Origin: Circinella umbellata
Taxonomy: Eukaryota > Mucoromycota > Mucoromycetes > Mucorales > Lichtheimiaceae
Reading direction: 5' to 3'
Length of the DNA stretch: 64,000 nucleotides
NCBI GenBank assembly: GCA_025093555.1
Contig: JAIWNF010000022.1
Location: forward strand, 722,203-786,202
Under the pieces are notes generated by a model. It was not told the origin of the DNA and did no database searches. It saw nothing but the letters and a program-made list of their open reading frames with translations. Positions 33,464-45,570 of this stretch are shown one piece after another (within the stretch, counting starts at the first letter, position 1; the number at the start of each line of letters is the position of its first letter). The translations under genes and the position numbers were made by a program.

Positions 33464-34380
33464 AGAAAAAACTAGGCGATTAATCGGAGTGATCTACGTA
33501 GTATTTATTTTATAGATCAAATAGAGCTATTGAAGCTTATAGTCAATTTATTGTTCATTTGATGCTATATATATAATGTAACTATAAAGCGTACTTATTC
33601 TTGAGGTTATTAAATAAATAATTTTAAGAGAAGAGAGAGGGAATAAGAATATAATTGAATATAAGAAATTGATACAATCACAGATATAATTGGCTACCTC
33701 GGAATAACTAAAATGTTATTTACAAAAAAATTCAGGGTAGATCAAGAGGAGAGAACCAGAGATATAGTGTTATTAGGTGAAATCCTGTATATGTTCATAG
33801 ATGAAAGCCATTTAGTTTTCCATAATAAATAAATGAATTTTTAACTATGAAAACTAGAGAAGACTTGAACAAGAAGTAAAAAGACGCAGCAGCGAAATAT
33901 CAGCATACCACTTGGGCGAGAACACACTCAAATCGCCCTCAAAGAGAAAAAAAGACGGAAGTGAGTTAACACCATACCAATGGGTGAATGGTGGTTAAAA
34001 AACTTCCTGTAGACAGCGTAGAAACAAAACTAAACTTGTATCAATACTTATCTTATTTTCTCAAAATCTGGTAAGCAAATGGTTTTGTCGTAGAGCTCCA
34101 AGGATACCTTGCTACAAAGCCTTGTCAGATCACGGATACTGATATGCTTAACTTTGAAAAGAAACCCTGGCACCGAAGGAATATCTTTGCAGTCAAAGTC
34201 AATCGCTCTCATCGAATTAATAATATGGAAAAAAGATCCGAAATTGAACAAATCGTAACATATATTGTAATATTATATAGTATAAATAAAAATGAAGTAA
34301 TCATAACACACGATAGAAAATAAAAAATATGAGAATTATTCTGAAATAGTAATAACTTACCAGAGAGACATGTTGCCACA
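33464..34380. other. Interior of the long-TIR unit, no gene recognised
   Basis: AT-rich DNA with short open frames only. A slightly GC-richer patch at 33880-33990 has no recognisable product. Confidence 0.4.
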
Positions 34381-34559
34381 ACTTCCATGGCAATTAATAA
34401 ATAATGTGGGAAGAGGTTGACTGCAAGGTGTTCTACTCCTTAATTTCTCATCCAGGAAACGGATTCCGATACATACTGGCTAAAGCGACAATTATTGTTG
34501 CTACGTCACGGCTGATCAGCATAATAAAGCATTCCCTTTGACAAGCACACAACTGTCAT

Positions 34560-34730
34560 TCAAAGTACCCTCTTGGCTATTTGGCGGGCCTATTGGCAAT
34601 TTATATTTCATAATAAACCTTTCATACCGCACCAAGCATCAAGATCGGCTCTGCATTTGATAAATCACCTTCAACCGTTACCAGGTGATCAATATCGAGA
34701 TCCAACATATATACATAAAAAAGCCATTTT
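34560..34730 (+). pseudogene. Fragment resembling the LINE ORF2 C-terminus
   Basis: LLAIWRAYWQFIFHNKPFIP (34568-34630) resembles the last segment of the LINE proteins in this window (IWSMHWRSIFQNLPW at 54.3 kb and VWKAHWLHVFSTVPFL at 52.0 kb), including the W-x3-W spacing. It is a short, isolated 3' remnant of a different LINE copy or family. Confidence 0.4.
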
Positions 34731-34908
34731 CGTCGACTTCCTATCTCTAGGTAGGATTTTAAATGATTTTTCTTTTATTCTGAATTGGTCTGCTGAAAAT
34801 TCCTCCTCCATCGGCATTTGAATAAAATCTTCATGCAAAAAAAAGCTTATCATATACCCTATTAAGACAGCTCTTTGTGCCGCTCTTTACGTTACTACGG
34901 TGATCACC

Positions 34909-37217
34909 ATGGAGACGAAGTTCAAAGCAGGTAATCGCACAAATATAAAATGTGACGCGTTTTCAGAATAAAAGATTTAACTTCTGATTTAAATAGCTAT
35001 CGAGGAGTTTGTAAAGAAGACTGACCGAGCAAATCTTGCTAACTTTGTAAGCTCAAACATGGATTTCGTCATTCAAAACTCTCCACGCGGTGTACCATTA
35101 CAACAATTTTGGGAAGACACTTTCAAAGCTGCTCTTAGTGATCTTGGCGTTCGAAGCAAGGTAAAATAAATGCTATGAAATAATTGTATAAAAAAAGTTG
35201 TGTGAAAAAAAAGTTATTTAATAAAAAAGTACTCAATAGGGTCGTGAAAGTTATGTAGATTGGGGCTATGTTGCTCTAAACGCTATGGAATTAGATACAG
35301 GTAAGTTTCAGGTCTTTCAGGTCTTTATATATTTTAGTTCATTACAACCAAATGATATTAATCTATTTCCTTTTTTGTTATAATATAGAAGTGCTTGCCT
35401 CAGAATCTACCGTTAAAGGTGTCAAGAGAGGATCAAAAACGGCTTCCTGTTCTTTAACAACTGTGGAAAAAGAAGAGCTTGTAGACTTTGTCGAAAAATT
35501 GAGTCCCGGTGATAAATGGTTGTTATCTCGTGACGACGGTTCTCAAGCATTTGTTGAAGACGAGATTGTCAAGTACACAGAAAATTGTGATTATGAACAG
35601 TGAGTACTTCTTTCTAAAATAATAGTCGACCATTCCTTGATTTTAAACCCACATATACGTATATTAATTAATGAACTCCTTAAAAAACAGCTGTAGTCAT
35701 TCACTTATACTAAATGTTGACGATCCTGTATGGGAACCATTCTTTTCCGAATGCGAAATGCAAGAAATTAGTACCAAAGGTGTCGCTTCTTTGCCGTCTT
35801 TACCTTCTACTATTGATAATATTTTGAATTCATGTCGAACTATTGTCGAAAATATTACCAGCAACCACCAGCTAAAAGACCAAGACAAAAAAATTGTAGA
35901 TAATCTAACTAGTTATCTTGAAAAACTCGCACCATTTGATCCTTACGAGCAGTTTGATGAGTACTGGACTGTATCGACGTTGAAGGAAATTAGTCATTTG
36001 TATCGGTGGAACATCCCTAGTCGTATGGCCAATGGACCTTCTGAACTTGATTTCGTTGTTCGCATATGGAGCCAATTGGATAAATGTTTTGATAATCATG
36101 TGGATACAAAAAGGTAGGCTTTTTTCTTTTTATATGTTATATGGACGATAATTTTTGTTATCGTGAGTGAGTGATAGAATGTTTTCGAATCTTGCAAAAA
36201 GGTTATAAGATTAACAGCTCCCGAAACTTTCAAGACATGCTTTGCTTTAGTAATATATAGAACGAGCATTTCAACCAACAATGTAGTCGACAATCGTACA
36301 TCAATATTGAACACAATGAATGTCAATATATACCATCATAAAAACAGCATTACAAAAAAAAATTGTGTTGTATGTAGAGATAACTCATGTCTCGCAAATT
36401 TAGTACGTTTGAATAATGAAAGACGAGTAGATGGAACGAAGCCAGTAGCCGAACAAGTCAAAAGCTCAAGACCTGATTTACTCTGGACAAAGGATAATGT
36501 GGAATTCGGGGTTGGCGAATGTGGCAAAATGGACGTGGGTGGAATCGGCGAAAAAGAAATTCTTTGAAACGCAACTTCATTTACCCAAATTAATGAAAGA
36601 TGTGTTTACAAGAGCCGTATCTAAAGCTGGAAATGATCTTGAATTCGCTCGAAATTTTCAAGTAGTTGGATTTAGCCATACCTGTAAGTAAAAAAAAACA
36701 AATAAATAAGACCAGCATTTGTATTAAGGGCGATGAACTAATAATAGATATGTTGATAGGCTTCAGAATGATTCTCGACATTATGGATTGCCCTGCTGGA
36801 GTGGTATGTAGATTACGAGAATCCGAAGAATATGAGATTCCACAGCATGCATCTCTCTTTTGTACTGGTATTATTCCCATTATTAAATTAACGTTGATGG
36901 CAAAGGTAAAGTAATAATGATTTGATTTATTGACTAAATGTATTTTTATAGAGAAATAAACTAACAGAGTTGTATAGATGGTTGTAATGAATTCTGTATC
37001 ACTTATGGAGGAATAGGCAAGCAAGAGAGCATCTTCGAAACCAGAATTAAAATATCAAGTCTTATCAAAAAGGAAAACTATCAACATTCCAGCTTCCTTT
37101 ACATTCACTCCAAACAAAAAAGTTAAATCAAGTCCATCACCATCCAAAACATCATCTTCTGAAGGAGTATCTTCGGATTCATCGACGTCTAAAGCATCAT
37201 CAAATGATACGGAATAA
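34909..37217 (+). pseudogene. Broken member of a multi-copy, Mucorales-type gene family inside the long-TIR unit
   Basis: Eight exons are readable: 34909-34930, 34997-35160, 35240-35300, 35389-35599, 35691-36113, 36261-36683, 36760-36905 and 36978-37217. All joins are in phase. The N-terminal part is helical (FVKKTDRANLANFVSSNMDF). The middle carries WLLSRDDGSQAFVEDE and DPVWEPFFSECEMQEIS. The C-terminal core reads SRPDLLWTKDNVEFGVGECG, then LPKLMKDVFTRAV, FQVVGFSHT and MDCPAGVVCRLRESEEYEIP, followed by a Ser/Lys-rich tail. Two lesions break it: a one-base frameshift in exon 6 at about 36545-36568, and TAG at 37014 in exon 8. The PD...E-x-G-x-x-E-x-x-K arrangement recalls PD-(D/E)XK nuclease folds, which is inference only. 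I associate this architecture with expanded gene families in Mucoromycota genomes, but I cannot name a function. Confidence 0.6.
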
Positions 37218-37970
37218 TGGCCATTCACTCACTCACTCACATTCTCTCTCTCCCTCTCCCCAATTATACACCCGTATTACCCTCCCTTGACTCTTATCAA
37301 CAGTATTTGTCGATTATATTCATATCTCTTCACGATGCCACACATTCATACATTTATTAACCTCTTTTCTTTCTATCAAAATTATTTGTCTATATTCTTT
37401 TAACTTGCTATGGTAATAAGTATGCATTTATATACCTTTATTTTCTTTTCTATCAAAACCCTTCATTTATAGTTTTAACTCATTATTGGTAGCAAGTAAT
37501 TTGTAATCATGCAACTATACACCCTTCCTCTTTTGTTGTATCAAAACCCTGTCTATATTTTAACTTGTTCTGGTAGCAAGTATTCAATATACACTACTTT
37601 CTTTCTATCAAAACTCTTTGTCGATATGCTTTTTTATTTCACATATTATATTTACTCTTCTATCGTCTTGATATGATATAAAATAAAGTACTTTCAAAAT
37701 ATATTAATATAGTTGCAATAGAATTATGATTTATGTGCATGTATTGACGGAGTAATATTTTTATTTTATTGCTTCACACAAAGTACACACGCCCTATTTT
37801 TTATTTATATATACCATTTTGTTGGCTATAATCATATATACACTAGTTATCAAAAAACTTCTTTCTTTCGAATTTATACTTTTTTATCTGTCTTTTTCTT
37901 CTTGTCGGGATATCGTCAAAAAGACTATTAATACTACTAAAATAAACAATTAGATTAAAAATCTCCCATC
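37218..37970. other. Interior of the long-TIR unit, downstream of the family gene
   Basis: A (CACT)n/(CTCT)n tract at 37225-37260. Four loosely repeated segments with TTTCTATCAAAA and TTTTAACT(T/C) motifs lie at about 37370, 37450, 37550 and 37605, an imprecise ~90-bp repetition. No coding signal. Confidence 0.4.
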
Positions 37971-37989
37971 ATTTGATTCTTACGAGTTT

Positions 37990-38370
37990 TGAATGAACAC
38001 TGGAGGATCATATTCACTTTGAATGAAGTTTGTTCTATTTGTCGGTAGTGAATTCCAAGTCGAATGATGAAAAACTCTCCAAAATTTGGCCGGTGTCTCT
38101 TGGCCTTGTGGTATTGGAGAAGGACAACACAGCTGTAGAGGAATATCCAAAATTGGTGATGACCAAAATTTTCAATTGTCGACTTCAATCAAGCATGTAA
38201 GTAGAAAAGAAAATTATACAAAATCAACAATTGGTACCATGGATATGTAGCAAGCTAATAGATATTTCGATTCAATAGGCTTGATAATGACTCATCGTAT
38301 TGTGGATTGTCCAGGGGTAGTTATACGCCGGGAAAGTGAATCGGAATCGTCTTATTGGGTAATGAATAAA
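37990..38370 (+). pseudogene. Second fragment of the same multi-copy family
   Basis: PCGIGEGQHSCRGISKI (38105-38155) resembles the VEFGVGECGK region. After an intron-like gap, IGLIMTHRIVDCPGVVIRRE (38275-38335) resembles RMILDIMDCPAGVVCRLRES of the 34.9-kb gene. The frames are broken and most exons are missing. Confidence 0.5.
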
Positions 38371-39445
38371 AGTAGCAGAAAAGCCATCTTATGCATATAG
38401 ATTAGATCATTTAATTGAATCTATTAAGTCAAGATAGATAACATCAAAAGAATAATTTATTCTTTATTTTTTTTTTACGTGGTAATTGGAAGAAAGAGAA
38501 TAAATATGTAAGGGGAAAGGATTCAGGGAGTACTACGTGCATATTTTTCTTAGTATATAAAGTAGATCAAACATTAGAAGAACTTGCAACCCTATCTTTT
38601 TTTCTTTATAAATTCTCTTTATTACTATTATTATTATAACAAGAAACATGTAAGCTGGGGTATGGGTATAATAAAAATACTCAGTAACTGATCATTTCAT
38701 GAGCAGTTGTTCATCGAATGGTGCAGTAAACATGAACCAGGACAATAAAAAGTCAGTTAGTAGCATATTTGATAGCGAAAAGCAAATGTGGACGGTTAAA
38801 AGAAGAAGCAACAATAAGCTTTATTGATTATACCTACTATTTGTATTTGTTCTACTCTCAGTAGAATGAAAGGAAGAAGCCAACCATTTAGAGAGTTTCG
38901 GGCATCCGTAAATTGGTGAAAGGATAATAAAAGATCCAACTGACTTGATTATAATCACCAACATCAAATCTATTGATCAAAAAACGTTGACTTTACCTGC
39001 CATCCCACTCACGCCTTGTCTTCTTGACACTATTTATTTTTACACTTTTTGACTCGGTTTTTTCATATAGAGTAATTGTATACTTAACTTTTTATTATAG
39101 ACAAAAGCAATGGATGTCTCGAAGAATTCTGTTAAATACCGGCTATTTTGATAATTCTTTTTTAAATTATTCTATTTCTTTCTTTTCCTGACACACTTTA
39201 AACTTCCTAACCACCTCACTAAACAAATTACTTGCATAGTTTTTTTTTGGATTAACACCATGCTACCAATCATTGTAGTAGTAGTCTTCGGATGAACACC
39301 ACTGTCTTGGGTTCTCATGCGAAGAGAAGGAAGCCGTGTATAACGCTATGTTTAACCCATTTTTTCCCCTTTTATTATTCTTCTTTTTCTATTTCCTCTC
39401 ACTTCACACAACACTTAACAATAGAAACAAACCTCTTCTTATAGA
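38371..39445. other. Interior of the long-TIR unit, nothing recognised
   Basis: AT-rich DNA with no coherent reading frame, up to the sharp start of the right arm. Confidence 0.4.
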
Positions 39446-40049
39446 TGAAGGCAATGATGGCTTACAAGATTCCTCTCAGATGGCTATTTTTCTTGATGGT
39501 GCTATTACTTTTATAAACTTTCTCCACTCTCCGACTCCATATCCTTTTTCTTATCATGATGGAAACTGTAATATCTGAGTGAATTAACGTTTCTCCACCT
39601 CGCTATTGTTGATATTATAATAAAAAATCTTTTTTTATTACAATTTTATTGCGTTTGTCTATATAAGCTATGTTTTTTTTAAAAATTACTATATTAAAAT
39701 GTATAATTCGCTTTTCAAGTCGTTAAAAGTTCAAGCTATTAAAAATTTCGCTTACTGTAGTTTTATGTATGTATCTTATTTTCTTTCCAGTACTATTGTT
39801 TTTAAAACCGTTATTTATTTTTTATCATTAATAAAAAAAGGAACCAACTTTTCATTTATTTCTTTTTCATGCTACAAAACGATCGTTGGGGTTGGGTTGT
39901 TAGCCGCATTTGGGCGCCACATTGATAATATTTGGATGCCAAATTATAAAATGCTTGGCGCCACAGCAAAAAATTCCAGCCGTCAGGTAGAAGAAATCCC
40001 ACCGCCATCTTGAAAAAAAATGAACCGTCTAAAACTAGGAAAAAGCCTG
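39446..40049 (-). repeat. Right terminal inverted repeat
   Basis: Inverted copy of 32868-33463. Both arms keep an open frame of about 66 codons (e.g. FGRHIDNIWMPNYKMLGAT). Because the DNA is nearly identical over the whole arm, this does not prove that the frame is used. Confidence 0.88.
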
Positions 40050-40368
40050 TATCTTCTTCTCTCACTCTCTCTCACTCTTTTTTTTTTTTCAATGACACTC
40101 TTTTTTTATTATTATTGCAATCCAAACGAATAAAAAAAATTATTTTTGTATAATTTTTCTTTTCTTTTCTCCCTAAAAAGAAAAATAACTTTTAGAGAAA
40201 AAAAAAAGGATTGGGGAGAGGAAAAAGAAATGAATTTGTCGACAACAATCCTCTCTCTCTTATTTTTTTCTTCTTATATTATTAGCACTTTTTATTAAAG
40301 ATTTTTTTTTCATTTTGTTTTATCCATAAAAGAAGTATACATTAAATGTTAAATTCAATTTCTAGTTA

Positions 40369-42064
40369 TCAAAAGTTATTATTATTGGTATATTGTTGTG
40401 GAGATACAGCTTGAGCCAATTTAACAGTAGGTGGAACGCTATAATCAAATACAGTATATACATTCTTTAAGAATACATCTCCAAGAATAACAAAAGGAAA
40501 TTTAGCCTTTGCGAAACCAGCAAGACAATTTCCATTATTATCATTATAATAAATAAGAGATTCTGGTAGTACTTTATAACTTGCTGTACCAAAACTCAAT
40601 ATTAATTCTGATAATTCATTACTGTCACAAGTAATATTATAAGTACCATCGTCATTGGATGTAGCATTATACTCCTTGGCAATAATATTTGCTATCAATT
40701 CAGGGAAAATCATTAACGTAGTACCAGTATCTAGAACACCAGGTAAAGCGTTCACTGGATTATTTTTGAAAAAAGAAAAATCAAATTTGCAGAATGTTAG
40801 TCGCTAGAAGACACTGTGGCAAAGTACTATACTCAATATATTACCTTCTTTAGCATTATTGCGATCGGTGAGTGTGATCGTAGGTTTATTAATATGTGGT
40901 ATTTTAGGTATAATCTCGTCAAATGATATTAACTTCTCACGAATCGTTGCGGACACAAGACGAATGCCCCAATAACCTAATATTTAGAGATAATAATTAC
41001 TTTTGTTTATTAGTCTTATAAAGTGTTACGATATATATATATATAATAATAACTATTATTACCTTCAGCATTCGCAACGGGAAATGACGTTAATTCACCA
41101 ACATAACGTTCTGTATTCATACCACCAAAGATAAGCTCTATATAGATTGACATTCATATTAGAAAAAGAAAACTCTCATTTAACTAATTATTAAATATCT
41201 ACACTTTACCTCCTCCACCACCGTGTAAATAATGGCCCAAAGAAAAACTGAACATAGAATCTTTAATTAATCCTTGTTTCACCAAATTTTCTAATGGTGT
41301 TATAGTACCTGGAACAGTACATAATTCAGGAAAACCGAGACCAAGAATACCATGAACTACACTATCCATTTGTGTTTCGTGAGTAGCTAATTCAACAGCT
41401 TGATGTTCAATAGGAAATCCACCTAAATCAACAGTATCATAACCTACAATACCACCAGCAGTAGATCCATCACCATATTGAATATTCCATTTTTGACGAG
41501 TTCCCCAATCAAAAGTAGTGGATTTTTCAGGATTAAATTGTGTATTATAATCATCACAGTTTTTACATAACGTGGAAACTAGTTTTATATAAACATATTA
41601 TATTACTATTTCTATTATTGATAAGAACAAGGAGGGGAAAAAAGTTGCTCTCAGTTTTATCTGAGCAAAAAAAAAAAAAAAAAGAACTTACCGAACCAAA
41701 GATCAGACGATCCAGTATCAAAATTTAATTCAAGTTCTTGAGGAGGTGTGCCGACATTTACTTTTCCAACATATTGAATATCATTTTTAATCGATTTTAA
41801 AGAAATATTGCCTTTATTTGCTTGTAATTTCGGATTATTTTGGTCATTATCTACTGCAATTTTGTTGCTGACGGTTGGACTATTCAAAAATCTTGAATAT
41901 CGTGCTTGGGCGTTACGTATAGAAATAGATGGATTAGGTCGAAAACGAGTATCGGTATGTAGTGGAACGATAATTTTACCGTTATTGCTGGTAGGTAATG
42001 CATCGGTGGTTGTAAAGACAAATGCACTCGCCAATAATACGGTAATAGCTCCTGATAATTTCAT
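40369..42064 (-). CDS. Secreted pepsin-like aspartic protease (family A1)
   Basis: Five exons (42064-41692, 41578-41210, 41137-41063, 40976-40845, 40754-40369), all phase 1 joins, give 444 residues. An N-terminal signal peptide (MKLSGAITVLLASAFVF) is followed by a basic propeptide of about 80 residues. The two-lobed mature enzyme has the first catalytic motif DTGSSDLWF, the flap sequence WNIQYGDGSTAGG, then the second motif VLDTGTTLMIFP and the closing FPFVILGDVFLKNVYTVFD. Family knowledge: A1 proteases are secreted or vacuolar, active at acid pH, and self-activate by propeptide removal. Such genes are numerous in Mucorales. The stop codon lies only 320 bp from the end of the 7.2-kb long-TIR unit. 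Vacuolar proteinase A is less likely because the propeptide and C-terminus differ. Confidence 0.92.
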
Positions 42065-43311
42065 TATCAATATTATTAATATTGATTATATTATTTGTCA
42101 AGTAGATAGATTTATAAAAAGTTTTTTTTTAAAAGAAATAATAGATAACGATTTAGTGATATAGTGATATATACACAAAACACCCCACTACCAAGTAATA
42201 TGTAGTAACACAAATATGAAATTTCTAGTAATATAAAATAACAAGCGAGAAGAGCGGAAAAAAAAAAGAAAAACTTGAAGAAGACCTTATCATTTATAAT
42301 AAGAAAAAAAACTCCTTTTTTTTGTTTTTATTCTAGACGTTCTATACTTACTCAGAATAGATTTTTATTTTTTTAAGGAGAACATCGTATATGTTACGTA
42401 GCTAATAACTTTCTTTGTTCTTTTTTTTTCACAATCCTCTCATAATTATACTCAAAGTTTTATTTTTAACCCCTTAAAAAATGAGAAAGCAAAAGAATAT
42501 CATTTGATGGATTATATATAATCAGTTTATATAGATAGAATGAACAGAAAAATATTGCTTGCCGTTATTATGGCATTATATAGAATATTGACCTTTTTGC
42601 AATAATATGTTATTTATATACATCTCTGTACTAGACTTGCATTTAATTTATTGATACGTATCATTTATGCTTTATTCGTAATAAGCTCAATATTTACATA
42701 ATTTTTTTACATTGAACACTATATAAACTTATACATATACATCCTAAAAGATGCCAGTTAAACTGATCTCAGTTACGTACTCTTTTTTTATAGCTCTATT
42801 CGTTGATTCAAAGAGGCGTAAAATAGTTTTTCTTATCTTAGAACAAAGAAATCTTGGTTTTTATCTTTCTATACACCCGAAAAATAGATTGTTCCTCTTA
42901 ATCAATCTCCCCCTTCTCCCGTTTATAATAACAAAATAGGATGATGAACTTTTTCTGCTGTGCCCCACCTTGTTTTTTTTTTCTTTTTGCCGCTCTTTCT
43001 TGTTTCTCTATTTCTCTGTCTTTGTTTCTACTTCTTGGTCTTTCTACTCCAGTGATTGCCAAGTGATTGCTAACAGATGTATTTATCCCTTGTTACGGAA
43101 GGAACTCAATTACGTAGAAAAAATTGTGATTTCTCTCTTTTTTTTTAGATTAAAAAAAAGCAATGGTAGTATAGTAATACAGTTTATAGATAAAAAAAAA
43201 TAGAAAGAATTATAATATGAAAACTTTACTTTAGAAATAAAAGGAACTAAATAATGAATGAATTGGATGGATAAATGATGATACAAAGAAAAGAAAATAT
43301 ATACGATAAGT
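42065..43311. other. Intergenic, protease promoter side and REI1 3' side
   Basis: AT-rich. No supported gene. Short open frames on the plus strand at 42750-43200 have no recognisable product. Confidence 0.5.
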
Positions 43312-44974
43312 TTATAAGATTTGAATTCTGAAATATTTTTGTAATTTGTTTGATTGCATTCCAACTCTTGTTTTATATTCTTCATGAATTCGTTTATCCT
43401 TGAATGCTTCTGTATGTCGTACATGAATACCATTCTTACTACCATCTGTAATCATGAAACGACCACCGCGAGCTTGATGTGATGATGATGATGAAGCACC
43501 ACGAGGTGTTTGGTATCCTTGCATATCGGAATATTGTCCAATAAGTTTGTTGATAAGTACAGAATCTCGAGACTATATAATTTATCATTTGTAAAATTTA
43601 GTAAGAAATAATTCCATATGTTCTAACAAGGTTAAAAAAGAATAAAACTTACATCTTCTGGTTTGAATTTTTGATCATAATAACGTTTAAGACTTCTATG
43701 TCCTACAACATTACCATTCGGTAATACTAATGACATGTCATCATCAGCAATACGCATACCTTGTGCGATATTGGATAATTCAGCATCTACATCTTCATTT
43801 TCTTCATCAATTAATTCAGCATAAGATGAAGAGAAATCATAAAAGTCAACAACTTCCATAACATCTTCATCCGAGTCATAAGCAATCATACAATGTCCTT
43901 TATCCAACTATTATTATAATTATCATATATGAATAAATTATCTCAACATTAGCAACAATATCACTTATAATAATATACCCAAATAATATCAACAAACTTT
44001 ACCATATGTGCTCGTACTGCTTCCAATGATCTATATTCACGACCTTTTCCATTACAATGTAAACAAGTGTTACCAACACTAATTTTTTCACCAAGATATT
44101 TAACTAATCCTTTAAGATCTACCAAGTATTCAATATCAGGAATAAAGAAGCTGTGTACAAGGGTCATATGGGACATATTATCTTCAAATGAATCAGCTTT
44201 GTTATTACAGAAAAGACATTCTGTTTCTTCTAATCGACGCGACGCTTTAATCTTTTCATCAATCTTGGCAAGAATTTCTTCTTCTGTTGTTTCTTCAGTA
44301 AATGTCATTTCTAATTTTTTTCTTCTGAAAGTTGTTCTTGTTGTTCTACTGTAATAGTTTCTTCAATATTAATTTCTTTCTTTTTCTCTTTCTCTTGCTC
44401 CTCATTGTCATTGTCATTATTATTTTCAGTAGTTTCTGTTTGTTTTTTGACTCGAGATTCTTGTTTTACTACTGCTTCCTTATGCTTTTTAGATCGAATA
44501 TGACTATCATGTGAATTCTTTGTACCAAATGTTTTTCTAAAAAGTCAAAATACAAGATTAATAATAAAATTAATACAGATCCATGAAACATTTAATTACA
44601 AATATATAGAAAACAAACACATTACTTGCAAGCGCCACAATGACCTTTGAATGGTTCGGGTTTAACTTCGGGTGCCTCTGCTTCTTTGACAACTAAAATC
44701 ATTTTTTTTAAAAAAAGGAAAAAAAAAAAACAGATTGAGTATTAATTTTTTTTTTCTTATGGACAAATACAAGAATCAAATCAGATAAAGTTATAAAGGT
44801 ACCTTCTGCTCTTCGTTGGAATTGACTATTACTGACAGGTGGTAATTCAGCCACTTTACGCTTCAAGTTATAACGATGCCAATCAGATCGATAATGAGTT
44901 CTTTGTCCTTCAGCTGATTCGAAAGCTACTTGACATGCCAAACAAGTATATAATCCTGATTTAGGTGCTTCCAT
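43312..44974 (-). CDS. REI1: Rei1/Reh1-like cytoplasmic 60S ribosome maturation factor (C2H2 zinc fingers), with one apparent frameshift
   Basis: Exons on the minus strand are 44974-44803, 44692-44626, 44536-44003, 43907-43653 and 43572-43312. The product would be about 429 residues if one base is restored. The first zinc finger reads LYTCLACQVAFESAEGQRTH. The second is split across exons (HCGACK, KTFGTKNSHDSHIRSKKH). The central finger pair reads ECLFCNNKADSFEDNMSHM and NTCLHCNGKGREYRSLEAV, then KGHCMIAYD and LPNGNVVGHRSLKRYYDQ. These motifs are diagnostic for Rei1/ZNF622. Family knowledge: Rei1 acts on late cytoplasmic pre-60S particles, helping to remove Arx1. In exon 3 an A7 run (about 44306-44312 on the plus strand as T7) makes the frame end in TAG. 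One extra A would join it to the next frame exactly. All other joins are in phase. Confidence 0.88.
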
Positions 44975-45213
44975 TATTTTGAAATTGATTATTTATTTAT
45001 TTATTTAGTCTTGTATAAAGAAGAATAGTAAAAAAAAATTAAAAAAAGCTTTTTTCTTTTTTTGCTTCTTTTTCATGCGCAGCAAATTGATTTTCTTCTA
45101 GAGCAAACGGTCACAAACAACTGGGAAGATTAAATTATAGATAGAAAGGATATATATCCCCGCTTAATACACACAATCCACACATATACACAGTATTTTT
45201 TTTATATTATAAT

Positions 45214-45570
45214 ATGACAGCACCTGTACGATACCAATACCTCATTTCAAGGTATATAGATGTTTATATACATATATATATATATATATATGAAAAAAAC
45301 AGAGATTATTATTTAGTAGGCATGAATAGATAAACGAGTCATTTTCATTAATAAAGGAAAGTTATGAATCAATAATATAGATCTGGCGACATTTTGTTTT
45401 CTTTTACAGTCGGGACCCTTGCTTACTTTTCCAATGAACGTGACAATCCCAGAGCACAAAATGGCAAGAGTTTATTAGAATTAATTTCTCGAAGGAGCGA
45501 GCGAATTGTTGAACGACGCGATCATAGAAAGCATACCACTACTCCTGCTGTAGCTGGTGAAAATAACTAG
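45214..45570 (+). CDS. NCE101: Nce101-like small membrane protein
   Basis: Two exons, 45214-45251 and 45381-45570, give 75 residues. The sequence RYQYLISRSGDILFSFTVGT, then LAYFSNERDN and GKSLLELISRR, follows the pattern of Nce101: a short N-terminus with YLISR, one membrane segment, a polar E-R turn, and a C-terminal LxELLxRR-like end. The AG at 45380 is the acceptor that keeps frame. The nearer AG at 45420 does not. Family knowledge: Nce101 was named for a role in non-classical protein export in yeast and is found across fungi. Its mechanism is not established. The gene is short and split, so it is easy to overlook. Confidence 0.68.

Larger units (their letters stand above)
32868..40049. 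mobile_element. 7.2-kb unit with ~600-bp terminal inverted repeats, flanked by TA
   Basis: The left end starts CAGCTTTTTTCCTGG. The reverse complement of the right end starts CAGGCTTTTTCCTAG, and both continue TTTTAGACGG. The arms then stay near-identical for about 600 bp. TA lies immediately outside both ends (32866-32867 and 40050-40051), consistent with a TA target duplication. The interior (33464-39445) carries a broken multi-exon gene at 34909-37217, a second fragment of the same family at 37990-38370, and a LINE 3' fragment near 34560-34730. No transposase with a DDE/D signature was recognised, so this may be non-autonomous or of an undescribed type. TA target and CAG terminus recall the Tc1/mariner group, but the arm length is unusual for it. 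Confidence 0.7.
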
